The translations under genes were made by a program, and so were the position numbers. This document shows, piece by piece, positions 26,289 through 36,187 of a stretch of 64,000 nucleotides of DNA. Under the pieces are notes generated by a model. That model saw only the letters and a list, made by a program, of their open reading frames with translations, searched no databases and was not told where the DNA came from. Numbering within the stretch: position 1 is the stretch's first letter; every line of letters begins with the position of its first letter. Origin of the DNA: Geobacter sp. UBA2189 (GTDB taxonomy: Bacteria; Desulfobacterota; Desulfuromonadia; Geobacterales; Pseudopelobacteraceae); NCBI GenBank assembly GCA_002328035.1, contig DCVL01000026.1, positions 1 through 64,000 of the forward strand. The letters are read 5' to 3'.

Positions 26289-29200
26289 ATGATTGTGCAC
26301 CAACGGTCTGACATGATGACAGAAGATAAAGGAGCAACTATCGGTTTTGTCTGGCGGCCCGAGGAGATCACAAAACAGGTGATTCTCATGGCTCAGCGAA
26401 CGGGCTGCAGAGCTATCTTCGATTTGTCCGGCAAAGCTATTGAAGCGATAGGTTCATGCCTGCGCATGTCCGACCCGGCCAGTCTTGTACGGGACATCAA
26501 GATTTCTCTCCCTGTTTTTTGTGATACTGCATTGCATCAGGTATTACAGGAAACAGGTGTCCAAAACATCTGGGTAGAGTGTCACCCTCCGTTCATTCAG
26601 GAAGATCCGGGCGTCTTTCTTGAAGGATTAAAAGGATTGTCTGAACGTTACCGCTGCTTTCCCGTTACCGGTGACGTTGACCTGATAACTGCACTTATCA
26701 AGCACAACAGTGATACCGGGAGCGTTGTTCTGAAAGGATGTGAGGCATCCGGTTTTGTGGGCAGTGAGACGACCATGGCTCTGTACTCCATGGCCAGGGA
26801 ACTGCTGCCTATCCCCTCAACATCGTTCGAACTCCTCATCTGGGGAGCGGTTTCAACTCCGGAGGCGGCAGCAGCATTCCTGTCAACCGGGGCGAGCGGA
26901 ATCGTTTTCGAGAGCCTGCATTGGCTGACGGATCTGGTTTGCATAGATGATACGCAACGCCAGCGAATTGCCAAACTCCGTCTGGATTCCACCACGCTGG
27001 CCGGTCTGGGCCTGCAGGTTCCGTATCGTCTTTTCGACAAAGGAAACTCGCGTGCCTTCAAGGATATCCTGACATTTGAAGATTCACTGTGCGGATCAGA
27101 GATCAGGGAGCAAAGTCGCCATGAGTTCGTAAGCCAGGTTGGTGCCCGGGCGGTTCATCCCCTGGAGAGCCGTTTCAGTCAGGACGAGCTGATTCCTCTG
27201 GGAGTGGAGGCTGCATCTGCCTCATCATTCGTTGAGCGTTTCGGAGCCGGGACTGAGACGGCTCTGAAGGCCTTCATGTACGAGATTGGCCAGGTTTGCG
27301 GCCTGGCTGAGGCAAAAAGAGCGTGCTATCAGGAGAGCCCGGTAGCCGCGGAACTGGGAACCCGCTATCCCTTTATTCAGGGCGCAATGTCCTGGATCAG
27401 TGAAGTCCCTGAGTTTGCCAGGAACGTTGCTGATGCCGGCGGATTGCCCACCATTGCCCTTGGCCTGATGGACGCGGAGACGCTTGATCGGAAATTGGGG
27501 CGTTTACCGGAGATAATGGGAGAGCGCCCGTATGCCGTGAATATTGTTTCTCTGGCAGAAAATCCTTTCAGAGAACTGCAGCTGGAGTGGATTAAAAAGT
27601 TGAAGCCCCGTTTTGTCGTGATCGCGGGTGGCGATCTTTTCCCTTTGAAGGAATTGATTCAAAGCAGCATCGAGGTCATGTATATCGCTCCTGATGAGGC
27701 GCTGCTGCGACTCGCTCTTGAAGCAGGCGTACGGTACGTGGTCTGCGAGGGGTATGAAGCCGGCGGCCATGTCGGGCAACTCAGCATGCTGACCCTTGCC
27801 CAGATGGTGCTGGATCTGAAACGGAGCAGACCACTTCTGTTTGAAAGCTGTCGCGTGGTCCTGGCAGGGGGAATCTATAATCGTGAAACCGCTTTCATGG
27901 CAGCTCTGCTCGGAGCAGACGCCATCCAGATGGGCACCGCCTACCTGTCAACCAGGGAGATCGTTGAAACCGGTGCCTTGACGGCGCTCTACCAACGCAT
28001 GGTTCTGGAATCTGCCCCGGGTGGGACCGCTGTTTCGGGCCAGCACACCGGGCTTCGAGTGCGATCATTGCGGACCCCGCGGGTGGAAGCACTGTTAGCC
28101 CTGGAGCGGGAGTTTGCTGCAGGCAACCAGGACGAGGCCTCGTTCCGGTCCCGAATGGAGGAAATGTCCGCAGGGAGCCTCTTTATTGCGGCCCGGGGTC
28201 TGGACAGGCCGGGCAATGAACCTTTGGACGAACAGACCTGTCGAAAACGCGGACAATTCATGAGCGGGAGCTGTGCCGGCGTCATTCACGAGAGTCGGAG
28301 TCTGAACTCCTTTCATCACGAACTGGCCGAAGGCCCACTCGTACTGCACCAGCCGATTGTGCTACCGCCGGGAACAACGGTTGGCGCTCCCTCCACTGCA
28401 GGCAGTAACAGGCAGAAGCCGGTCATCCCCAACAATGGTGATAACGAACGGATCGCCATCACCGGCATGAGCATACTCAATGCACTGGGGAATAGTCCCG
28501 AGGAAGTCTGGGGTGCTAGCCTGGCTATGAAGAGCGGGATTACCCTGGTTCCATCTTCACGATGGGATCATGCACTGTATTATGACCCCCGGCCGCGTAC
28601 CCCGGATAAAACCTACTGCACTGTCGGCGCCTTTCTTGATTTCCATGTCTCCCGCACGGAACTCGGCATCCCCCCCCAGGATTTCCGTTCCATGACCTCT
28701 GCAACAAAACTTACCATGTGGCTGGCGGACAGGGCGATCCGGGAATCCGGCATTCTGCAGTCAGGCATCCCCCGCGAACGGATCGCTGTGCTCGTCTCCC
28801 AGAACTCGGGCGAGGCTGCCGGAACACTGACCAATATCATTATCCGGGCCTACGTCAACGACATCCTTGCTTCCGTCAAAAGGGCCTTGCCGCTTACGGC
28901 TGAGCAGGAGAGCGCTATCGTACGGGAGGTGAAGTCCGGGCGCATGGCTTCGGATGACTCGACACTTCTGGGCAGGCTTAATTGCGCAGCGGCCGGTTTC
29001 ATCTGCAACCGATATGGCTTTATGGGTCCCAGCTATGCAGTCTCCGCAGCCTGTGCAAGCTCACTTGTCGCACTGTACAGCGCCATCCAGATGATTCAGA
29101 CCGGCGTCATCGATGCCGCCATCGTCGGCGGAGCTGAGGATGATCTCACGCATCTGCATTATCTGGAATTTTCCGCTGTAGGCGCACTCTATGGTCAGTC

Positions 29201-32200
29201 CGGACGAGAACGCCCCCCCCACGAGACATCCCGTCCCTTCGACGCTGAAAGAGACGGCCTGGTCCTGGGTGAAGGCGGCGGAATGATCGTTATCGAGCGT
29301 GAAAGCCTGGCCCGTGCCCGAGGGGCACAGATCGATGCCATCATCACCGGCATGGGTGCCAGCAACAACAATCTTGGCATGGTGGAGTCCAACAATATAT
29401 CCCAGGAAATCGCCATTCGTGCCTCATTCAAGGGTATTCCCTATGGACCCGATGCCGTGGACCTGGTGGAATGTCACGCCACCAGCACCCGTCAAGGAGA
29501 TATTGAAGAAGTTCGCGCTTTGAAAACGTTTTTCAATTCCTCTGAACGCACGGTGCTCACCTCATTCAAGTCCCAGATCGGACACACACTGGGCACTTCG
29601 GGTATCAATAATCTGATTCGTGGAGCCATGGCCATGAAGTCGGGTGTTTTCCCCGCAACCTTAAACTATGACCATCCAGACCCGGATATGGGTCTGGATG
29701 GATCAGGCCTGTTTGTCGCTCCCGAACCATTTGACTGGAAGCGCAGGAACGGACAGCCACGAAGACTTCAGGTAAACGCTTTCGGCTTTGGCGGTTCCAA
29801 CTACGTTTTACAGATGGAAGAGGCCCGGGATGACGTAGGTACAGTCATGGTCAAACCGGATAGTTCTTCTGCCCAATGCGGGGAAGAACTCGCCAGTATT
29901 GCTGCGATGAAGGGCATTTCCTTATTCCGTCAGGAATTGGAAGGCAACAACTGTCGCATGGCCGTTGTTGCGCCATCGGATCACGAGGCTGCTACGATCA
30001 TCAACAGCTCAGCTGTTCTGAGCAAAAGCGGTATATTTTCAGCAAAAGCGGAGCGCACCCTGTCGAAGCAGGGGATTTTCCTGAGGCGTGAGGGTCTGCC
30101 GGTCCTGCCGTTGGCCTTCGTTTTTCCCGGACAGGGCGCCCAGTATGCAGGAATGGGGCACGATCTCTATGGTTCCTTTCCGGTCATCAAGGAGTGGATG
30201 GATCGGGCTGCCGCCGCTGCAGATTTCGATCTGCTTCAGCTGTTGTTTTCTGATCGGGAAAAGAACCTGCAGAACACCCGCTGGCAGCAACCGGCCTTGT
30301 TCGCCCTGGAACATGCCATGGCCCGTTATCTGACCTCCCTTGGCATCCAGCCCGTAGCCATGGCTGGTCACAGTCTTGGCGAACTGACCGCGTTGTGTAT
30401 GGCCGGTGTCTTTTCTGCTGAAGATGGATTTCAGATCGTGAATAAACGGGCCATCTGCATGGACAAAGCTGCTGCCATGCATAGTGAACCGGGGATTATG
30501 GCGGCCGTAAACGCCCCGTTGGAGCTGTTGGAAGAGATGATCTTGGGACAGGATCAGGTTCACATCGGAAATATAAATTCACCAAAACAGGTCGTGATCA
30601 GCGGAACCACCGAGGCGGTCAGGGATCTGAGTCAACGATTGAAAGACAGGGGCTACCGGGCTACGTTTTTGCCGGTCAGTATGGCCTTCCACTCGCCAAT
30701 CATGAAGGTCATTCATGACGAACTGGAGACGTTCGTGGCCTCAATGACGTTTCATTCCCCGCAGATACCGGTTCTTTCAAATACCACCATGGCTGCCTAT
30801 CCATCGGATCCGGCTGAAATAAAGCGAATCCTGATGGCCCATCTGGAATCTCCCGTTCATTGGATGAAGAATGTACAGACACTCTGGAATGACCTTGGCG
30901 TGCGATTCTTTGTGGAAGTGGGCCCCGGCGACATATTGAGCAATCTCCTCGCAGACACGCTTTCTGAAGCGACCTGCATTCAGACCTGCCTGCCTGGCGC
31001 AGAAGTCCAGACCTACACGACTGCCCTTGCCCGGCTTTTCGTACACGGGCATCTGAATGTCAACCAAGATCCGGTTCTTCAACACACCGGACCTGACTCA
31101 ATTGCTCCTGAACCCGGGTTGCAAGCTTCTGAATGCTGGGAGTCTGGAATCCTAAAAGGCGGGAATCCGATATCCGTACTCACTGATCCCAAGCCTGCTG
31201 CCGGTATCGGGTCTGATAATCAGGATATCATAGAGCAACTTATCAGCATCATCATGGATGCCACCGGATTTGAGAGGGACGAAATACGGCCTGAAATGGA
31301 TCTCAGGCGGGATCTCTCGATCCGCTCCAGCCGCCTGCCGATCATTATGGATGCTGCAGAACGCCAATTCGGTATCACCATCGATCTGGAGGATTTTATC
31401 GAAGTCCGTACGGTGGATGACATCGCCCGGAGGATCTCCAGTATACTCGCCAAACAGGCCGGTGTTTGCCTGCAGACGACAACCAATACTGATGATAACG
31501 TCTCCACAGCCATGGCAAAGCCTTCCTCAACCATTGGTGAGGCGTCAGGTGATCAGGAGCTTATGGAGCGGCTTATTCGAATCATTATGGATGCCACCGG
31601 ATTCGAGAGGGACGAAATACGGCCCGAAATGGATCTCAGACGGGATCTCTCGATCCGCTCCAGCCGCCTGCCGATCATCATGGACGCCGCAGAACGTCAA
31701 TTTGGGATCACCATCGATCTGGAAGATTTTATTGAAGTCCGTACGGTGGCTGACATCGCCCAAAGAATCTCCGCACTCATCTCCGGTCAGGGAACTGTTC
31801 ACCTTCAGCCGGTCACCACTGCAGCTGTCAGCACTGCAGTACAGACTGAAATCCCGATGCCAGCTGAGGATGAGGCGCCATTAAAGCGGCTCATATTCAA
31901 TCACACCGCCCTGGAGTTGCCTGACCCGATTCCTCTGGTAATGGATCCCGGCAAGTCGGTTATCCTGCTCGCTCCTGAACGGGATGACCGAATTGCCAGG
32001 AAGGCAGGCGAGATCCTCCGTTCAGATCAGGGCATTGCTACTGTTCCGATGCTGTTCATGCAAGGACGCTTCGGTTTCGGTGAAGCGGGCCATGACCTGC
32101 TGACCGATCAAGGGGCTGACCGGGCGGCAGAGGAACTCTCCGGCGTGTCATCCCTGGCCGGGATGGTCATCACCCTGCCCCATGTCGGGATTGAAAACAT

Positions 32201-34298
32201 GGCTGATATTCCGCAGATGCTCAGGGGCCTTTTTATTCTGCTGAAGGCGTTTCTCAGATCACCCTCCAAGAGGTTCGTGCTGCTGGTGCATCTGGCAGAG
32301 GATTCGGAAAACCAGGCCAATCTCCTTGCAGAAGGACTGCTCGGTCTTTTCCTGAGCGCAGCTCAGGAATACCCGTCGGTCCAGTTTCGCAGCCTGGAAA
32401 TCGACAGCACGACTGATCTTCGCGCTGCACTGCATGGCGCTTTGGACAGGCGCTGCACGGTTGTGGAGATGATCCACCGTAATGGCAGGCTCCTGACTTC
32501 GGAGGGACAGGTCGCCCCGGTGGTTTTCAGCGCTTCGTCAAGCCTGAGTATCAAGCCCGGAGATGTGGTCGTCATATCCGGGGGAGCAACCGGGATCAGC
32601 GCTCTTCTGGCTCGTAGTCTTGCACCGTTCATGCCCCGGCTGGTCTTCTTGGGAAGAACAGTGCTGGAGCACGGTTCTGACTCCGAAACATCGGCTGTTG
32701 GCCGGAGAAGGGCCGAGATCGCCCGAAACCTGGCGGAATTGCGCTATGTGGGGATCGAAGCAAGCTACCATAGCTGCGATGTGAGTGATTCCGAAGCGGT
32801 CCGCAGGGTTATGGGTGATGTGGTCAGCCGTTACGGCAGGATTGACGGGATCATCCACGGTGCCGGATTGCTCAGGGACGGCCTCCTGTGCCAGATGCCG
32901 CCGGATGAGTTCTCCCCGGTCATTGATGTAAAATTCCTCGGAGCGTGGAATCTGTTCTCAGCAGCCGAACAGTCCGGTTTGAGATTTTTTATCGGTCTTT
33001 CCTCGGCGGCAGCGATCCAGGGTAATCCTGGACAGGCCAATTACGCGGCAGCCAACCGTATGATGTCAGAGCTGCTCAGAACGCTGCGCCGGAAAAATAA
33101 CGACATCCTTTGCAAAGCCCTGATGCTCCCGCCGGTGGAGGGGACCGGTATGGCGGAGGATGCGGAACTTCGGGAACTGCTGAAGCTGAAGGGGGTAGGG
33201 TATATCCATGGCAATGAGCTTGCCGGCCTTTTCTGTCGCGAGCTCTTTATTGCCTCGGCCGATGATGACTGGGTACTGTTTATGCGAAAACTGCCGGCCC
33301 TGAAGACGGTACGGCTCAACGACACGGCCCTGTCCACACGCCCTGAAATGCTGGATGGCGTCACCGTTTCCTTAAAACCTGAGGACTTTCCGATGATAGA
33401 CCAGGTCGCTTGCCTGGATCTTAACCGCGGAAAACTTGAGGCTTTCAGAACCTTTTCCCTGGAAAAGGATCTCTGGATCACGGATCACCGTCCTTTCACT
33501 TTTGTCAAACATCCACTGGTCTCAGCCGCCATGGTGCTGGAGACCTTCATGGAAGCCGCCAGAATACTGTACCCCCACCTTCAGGTGCGTGGCGTCCGCC
33601 ATGTGCGGCTCATGGAGATGATCCAATCTCCTCCGGGAGTGCCGCGTCCTTCCAGAATCTCCTGCCAGCGGATCGACAACGGCCTTCGGGAAATAGCGTG
33701 TGAGGTCTCTCTGGCAACACAGGAACTCTCCCCTGCCGGGAGGGTGACCGATCGCTTTACCCCGCACTGCAAGGGGCAGGTAATCCTGGATGGCAGGGAA
33801 GGCTATCTCGGTGTGGGGCTGCCCGGTTTTCCTGTTCAGCAGGAAGAGCTGCAGACTCCTGCTCTGGATCATAGCCAGGTGCTGCACTGGTACGAAGAAC
33901 GCAGCAGCCTCAAAGGCAGATACCGCGTCATGGATCTCATTGAAGGTGCGGGTCCGGGCGTGATTCGGGGCCGCACTACCTACCGGGAGATAGATGACTT
34001 TGCGCAGCTGCGGAACACGCGCTACCAGTATTCTCCCTATCTGTTTGAGGCCCTTTTGCAGTTGGTTGGCTTCAACATGGCGGCAACCACCCCCTTGGAA
34101 CGAAGAGCAATGGTTCCCATGGAGATCGGCGAGATGAGGTTTTTGCGGCACTGCCGGGCAGGGGAACAGATATCCCTTGAGGCCCGAATGCGGTCTCAGG
34201 ACGATCAAGGCCTTATCTGGGACTCCCGGGGGATAGACGAACAAGGCCGCACGATCATGCAGCTCTACGGTGTTCGGATGCAATGGGTTGAGAACTGA
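26289..34298 (+). CDS. PUFA-synthase-like type I polyketide synthase (NMO-NMO-KS-AT-ACP-ACP-KR-DH)
   Basis: Megasynthase of 2669 residues. Order: FMN barrel 1 (about 10-300, GCEASGFVG with Phe156 in place of the usual His), FMN barrel 2 (about 345-640, GYEAGGHVG with His494, AGGIYN, ADAIQMGTAYL), KS (from about 718; Cys922 in SAACASS, His1063 in HATSTRQGD, His1099 in KSQIGHT), AT (GHSLGE, Ser1362; AFHSP suggests malonyl), two ACPs (candidate Ser1680 and Ser1791), KR (about 2090-2290, SSAAAIQG, Tyr2252) and DH (His2400-x8-Pro). The barrels resemble PfaD enoyl reductases. No thioesterase or reductive release domain, so release is probably by the oxoamine synthase. AAAGGAG lies 7 bases before the ATG. 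Confidence 0.88.
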   Translation: MIVHQRSDMMTEDKGATIGFVWRPEEITKQVILMAQRTGCRAIFDLSGKAIEAIGSCLRMSDPASLVRDIKISLPVFCDTALHQVLQETGVQNIWVECHPPFIQEDPGVFLEGLKGLSERYRCFPVTGDVDLITALIKHNSDTGSVVLKGCEASGFVGSETTMALYSMARELLPIPSTSFELLIWGAVSTPEAAAAFLSTGASGIVFESLHWLTDLVCIDDTQRQRIAKLRLDSTTLAGLGLQVPYRLFDKGNSRAFKDILTFEDSLCGSEIREQSRHEFVSQVGARAVHPLESRFSQDELIPLGVEAASASSFVERFGAGTETALKAFMYEIGQVCGLAEAKRACYQESPVAAELGTRYPFIQGAMSWISEVPEFARNVADAGGLPTIALGLMDAETLDRKLGRLPEIMGERPYAVNIVSLAENPFRELQLEWIKKLKPRFVVIAGGDLFPLKELIQSSIEVMYIAPDEALLRLALEAGVRYVVCEGYEAGGHVGQLSMLTLAQMVLDLKRSRPLLFESCRVVLAGGIYNRETAFMAALLGADAIQMGTAYLSTREIVETGALTALYQRMVLESAPGGTAVSGQHTGLRVRSLRTPRVEALLALEREFAAGNQDEASFRSRMEEMSAGSLFIAARGLDRPGNEPLDEQTCRKRGQFMSGSCAGVIHESRSLNSFHHELAEGPLVLHQPIVLPPGTTVGAPSTAGSNRQKPVIPNNGDNERIAITGMSILNALGNSPEEVWGASLAMKSGITLVPSSRWDHALYYDPRPRTPDKTYCTVGAFLDFHVSRTELGIPPQDFRSMTSATKLTMWLADRAIRESGILQSGIPRERIAVLVSQNSGEAAGTLTNIIIRAYVNDILASVKRALPLTAEQESAIVREVKSGRMASDDSTLLGRLNCAAAGFICNRYGFMGPSYAVSAACASSLVALYSAIQMIQTGVIDAAIVGGAEDDLTHLHYLEFSAVGALYGQSGRERPPHETSRPFDAERDGLVLGEGGGMIVIERESLARARGAQIDAIITGMGASNNNLGMVESNNISQEIAIRASFKGIPYGPDAVDLVECHATSTRQGDIEEVRALKTFFNSSERTVLTSFKSQIGHTLGTSGINNLIRGAMAMKSGVFPATLNYDHPDPDMGLDGSGLFVAPEPFDWKRRNGQPRRLQVNAFGFGGSNYVLQMEEARDDVGTVMVKPDSSSAQCGEELASIAAMKGISLFRQELEGNNCRMAVVAPSDHEAATIINSSAVLSKSGIFSAKAERTLSKQGIFLRREGLPVLPLAFVFPGQGAQYAGMGHDLYGSFPVIKEWMDRAAAAADFDLLQLLFSDREKNLQNTRWQQPALFALEHAMARYLTSLGIQPVAMAGHSLGELTALCMAGVFSAEDGFQIVNKRAICMDKAAAMHSEPGIMAAVNAPLELLEEMILGQDQVHIGNINSPKQVVISGTTEAVRDLSQRLKDRGYRATFLPVSMAFHSPIMKVIHDELETFVASMTFHSPQIPVLSNTTMAAYPSDPAEIKRILMAHLESPVHWMKNVQTLWNDLGVRFFVEVGPGDILSNLLADTLSEATCIQTCLPGAEVQTYTTALARLFVHGHLNVNQDPVLQHTGPDSIAPEPGLQASECWESGILKGGNPISVLTDPKPAAGIGSDNQDIIEQLISIIMDATGFERDEIRPEMDLRRDLSIRSSRLPIIMDAAERQFGITIDLEDFIEVRTVDDIARRISSILAKQAGVCLQTTTNTDDNVSTAMAKPSSTIGEASGDQELMERLIRIIMDATGFERDEIRPEMDLRRDLSIRSSRLPIIMDAAERQFGITIDLEDFIEVRTVADIAQRISALISGQGTVHLQPVTTAAVSTAVQTEIPMPAEDEAPLKRLIFNHTALELPDPIPLVMDPGKSVILLAPERDDRIARKAGEILRSDQGIATVPMLFMQGRFGFGEAGHDLLTDQGADRAAEELSGVSSLAGMVITLPHVGIENMADIPQMLRGLFILLKAFLRSPSKRFVLLVHLAEDSENQANLLAEGLLGLFLSAAQEYPSVQFRSLEIDSTTDLRAALHGALDRRCTVVEMIHRNGRLLTSEGQVAPVVFSASSSLSIKPGDVVVISGGATGISALLARSLAPFMPRLVFLGRTVLEHGSDSETSAVGRRRAEIARNLAELRYVGIEASYHSCDVSDSEAVRRVMGDVVSRYGRIDGIIHGAGLLRDGLLCQMPPDEFSPVIDVKFLGAWNLFSAAEQSGLRFFIGLSSAAAIQGNPGQANYAAANRMMSELLRTLRRKNNDILCKALMLPPVEGTGMAEDAELRELLKLKGVGYIHGNELAGLFCRELFIASADDDWVLFMRKLPALKTVRLNDTALSTRPEMLDGVTVSLKPEDFPMIDQVACLDLNRGKLEAFRTFSLEKDLWITDHRPFTFVKHPLVSAAMVLETFMEAARILYPHLQVRGVRHVRLMEMIQSPPGVPRPSRISCQRIDNGLREIACEVSLATQELSPAGRVTDRFTPHCKGQVILDGREGYLGVGLPGFPVQQEELQTPALDHSQVLHWYEERSSLKGRYRVMDLIEGAGPGVIRGRTTYREIDDFAQLRNTRYQYSPYLFEALLQLVGFNMAATTPLERRAMVPMEIGEMRFLRHCRAGEQISLEARMRSQDDQGLIWDSRGIDEQGRTIMQLYGVRMQWVEN
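31248..31767 (+). repeat. Tandem repeat encoding the two ACP domains
   Basis: The two carrier domains are encoded by DNA copies offset by exactly 333 bases (111 codons) and almost identical over about 190 bases, for example around 31257-31330 and 31590-31663. Differences are mostly third-position changes, so it is an old duplication kept similar by selection or conversion. Confidence 0.85.
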
Positions 34299-34320
34299 AC
34301 AGGTTAAATGGAGAGTAAAC

Positions 34321-35058
34321 GTGGCACTAGATGGTCAAAGCATAGCTGTTCACGCTACAGGTTTTTTTCACGGAAAAGGACCGGTCTTCTTTGCATCCAC
34401 ACCCTGTGAACAGCAAACCTCCCAGGGCAGGGCGATTGCCGGAATTGATGACAAGCTGCGGCTTGCCACCATTCTGTGGGATTACGTTGTGTTAAAAGAA
34501 GGTTATTGGGGGATAAAAACTCAATCTGCAAACCAGGGGCTGCTCCCTGTCAGAGTGGTAGCCGGTCTGCTTGGCAAGCCCCATCTTATGCGAGGTGCAG
34601 AGCAAGGGCCTGGCATCTCATTCAGTACGTGTGGAGGAGAACTCTGGGCAGCACTCTCTGATGATACGTCTGATATCGGCATAGATGTGGCCGGGAGTGA
34701 TGAATTCAGAGCCGCATATCCATATCTCCGCGTCTTCAGTCCAGAAGAGATGCACCACGCCTTAAGCTTGACAAACGGTGATCTGGAAGGGGCCTCAGCC
34801 TTGCTCTGGTCGATCAAGGAAGCCGTTGTCAAGGCACTGGGATGCGCATTCCATCTCGTGGAACCACGGCATGTTTCCGTTTATCCGTCAGCAGACGGCA
34901 GCGGAGGCGGGTACACCTTTCCGGTGGGTTTGTCGGGGAAAGCGCAGGAACGCTACCCCCTGATCGCATGCCGTCCGCTCTGGGTGCAATCTATTCCACA
35001 GCAGAAACAGTGGTGTTCCATCGCCCTGGTGGATAGGAAAGCAACTGACCATGCATAG
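34321..35058 (+). CDS. 4'-phosphopantetheinyl transferase (Sfp type)
   Basis: Enzyme of 245 residues that moves phosphopantetheine from CoA onto carrier-protein serines, here surely the two ACPs of the adjacent synthase. Motifs: DIGIDVAG (residue about 118, Mg-binding Asp), and LLWSIKEAVVKALG (W163, K166, E167), matching the W-x-x-KEA-x-x-K signature. GTG start at 34321, 5 bases after GGAGAG and 22 bases beyond the PKS stop; an ATG reading frame overlapping the PKS end (34270) is less likely. Stop overlaps the next gene by 8 bases. Confidence 0.88.
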   Translation: MALDGQSIAVHATGFFHGKGPVFFASTPCEQQTSQGRAIAGIDDKLRLATILWDYVVLKEGYWGIKTQSANQGLLPVRVVAGLLGKPHLMRGAEQGPGISFSTCGGELWAALSDDTSDIGIDVAGSDEFRAAYPYLRVFSPEEMHHALSLTNGDLEGASALLWSIKEAVVKALGCAFHLVEPRHVSVYPSADGSGGGYTFPVGLSGKAQERYPLIACRPLWVQSIPQQKQWCSIALVDRKATDHA

Positions 35059-36187
35059 GCTTTCCTGCGCCTGCCTGCCACGCGTGGACGGTCTGTCTTC
35101 GCTGGATCTCGGCCGTCTGTTTCCAGCGCCTTCCAGCACCGCTCCGCTCCTGTCATTGCTGCAGGAAGAGGGGGTTGACGATTTCCAGTTGTTGAGCATC
35201 GTGGTGTATCAGGATGAGGTTCCGATTCTGCTGTTGCCGCTGTTTGAAACCCGTTTTGATCTGTCCAGATTTGTGAAAGGGTGGCTCAAGAAAGTGCTGC
35301 AAGCAGCAGGCCGTATGATCCCTTCGCTTTTTGAACCCCGGATTCTATCTGTTGGCTTGGTGGCGGGGGAGTGGAGTGAAATCGGGATTGATCCCCGGAT
35401 TGATGAGAGCACCTTTGATGCAGCCTGTGAAATGGCCTATGCCTCACTGCAGACGCTGGCGGGCGAACGGAAATGCGACATCGTGGCGTTTTACAACTTT
35501 AATCAGTACGGCAGACTTCCCGTAGAGATAATCAAAAAATTCAATCAGGTGCAATTTCAGTCATGCGCCCGACTCCCGATCGATTGTAACAGCATGGATG
35601 ATTTCCTGGCCCGTTTTTCAAAGGCCGCAAGAAAAGATATTCGCCGCAAAATGCGCGTTTCGGCTGATGTTACCGTGATTCGAAGCTGTACAATTGCCCT
35701 GTATCTGGAGCGGATTTACACGCTGTATCTGGCAACAGTTGCCCGCAGTACGATGTCGTTCGGTGTTCAAAAGCGCCTGTTTTTTGAGAAAATCTGCGAG
35801 AGGGTCCCGGGGGCTGAATACAGACTCTATTTTGTTCAGGATGAACTGATCGCTTTCAACCTGCTCGTCGTACATCAGGAAGCGATGGCAGATAAATATT
35901 TCTGCATGGATTACCTGCTTGGCCGCAGATACAACCTGTATGTCCTGTCCTGGCTTGAAAATGTCCGTACCTGCATGGAACGAAAAATCCCCTTTTATTA
36001 TTCAGGACAGGGTGCGGAGAAGACTAAAGTGCATCTGGGAGCAACCATGATCCCGAGCTTTGTATTATTCAAACATCGCCGGTTGGTGATTGACCGCTTT
36101 CTTATGGCCTGGCCTGCCATGAGCGGGAAGTTCCTGAGCATGCTGGGGTTTTGGCCCAAAATGGTGATTCATGACACACAACACTGA
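35051..36187 (+). CDS. FemAB/BioF2-like GNAT acyltransferase
   Basis: Soluble protein of 378 residues. The second half (from about 180: FLARFSKAARKDIRRKMR, LYLATVARSTMSFGVQKRLFFEKI, LIAFNLLVVHQEAMADKYFCMDY, PFYYSGQGAEKTK) has the layout of an acetyltransferase_6/BioF2-like GNAT domain that transfers acyl or aminoacyl groups. It is the second GNAT-like enzyme of the cluster and an alternative candidate for N-acylation of the amino-lipid. Overlaps both neighbours (8 bases with the PPTase gene, 17 with the ABC gene). Substrate unknown. Confidence 0.65.
   Translation: MHRLSCACLPRVDGLSSLDLGRLFPAPSSTAPLLSLLQEEGVDDFQLLSIVVYQDEVPILLLPLFETRFDLSRFVKGWLKKVLQAAGRMIPSLFEPRILSVGLVAGEWSEIGIDPRIDESTFDAACEMAYASLQTLAGERKCDIVAFYNFNQYGRLPVEIIKKFNQVQFQSCARLPIDCNSMDDFLARFSKAARKDIRRKMRVSADVTVIRSCTIALYLERIYTLYLATVARSTMSFGVQKRLFFEKICERVPGAEYRLYFVQDELIAFNLLVVHQEAMADKYFCMDYLLGRRYNLYVLSWLENVRTCMERKIPFYYSGQGAEKTKVHLGATMIPSFVLFKHRRLVIDRFLMAWPAMSGKFLSMLGFWPKMVIHDTQH

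Noticed and set aside
31248..31767. ACP tandem repeat as a possible assembly duplication
   Set aside because: The copies differ at many third positions and have different flanks, so they are genuine.
31258..31884. Open frame of 208 codons in another frame of the PKS, with internal repeats
   Set aside because: The repeat is just the shadow of the tandem ACP duplication; the main frame has clear domain motifs.
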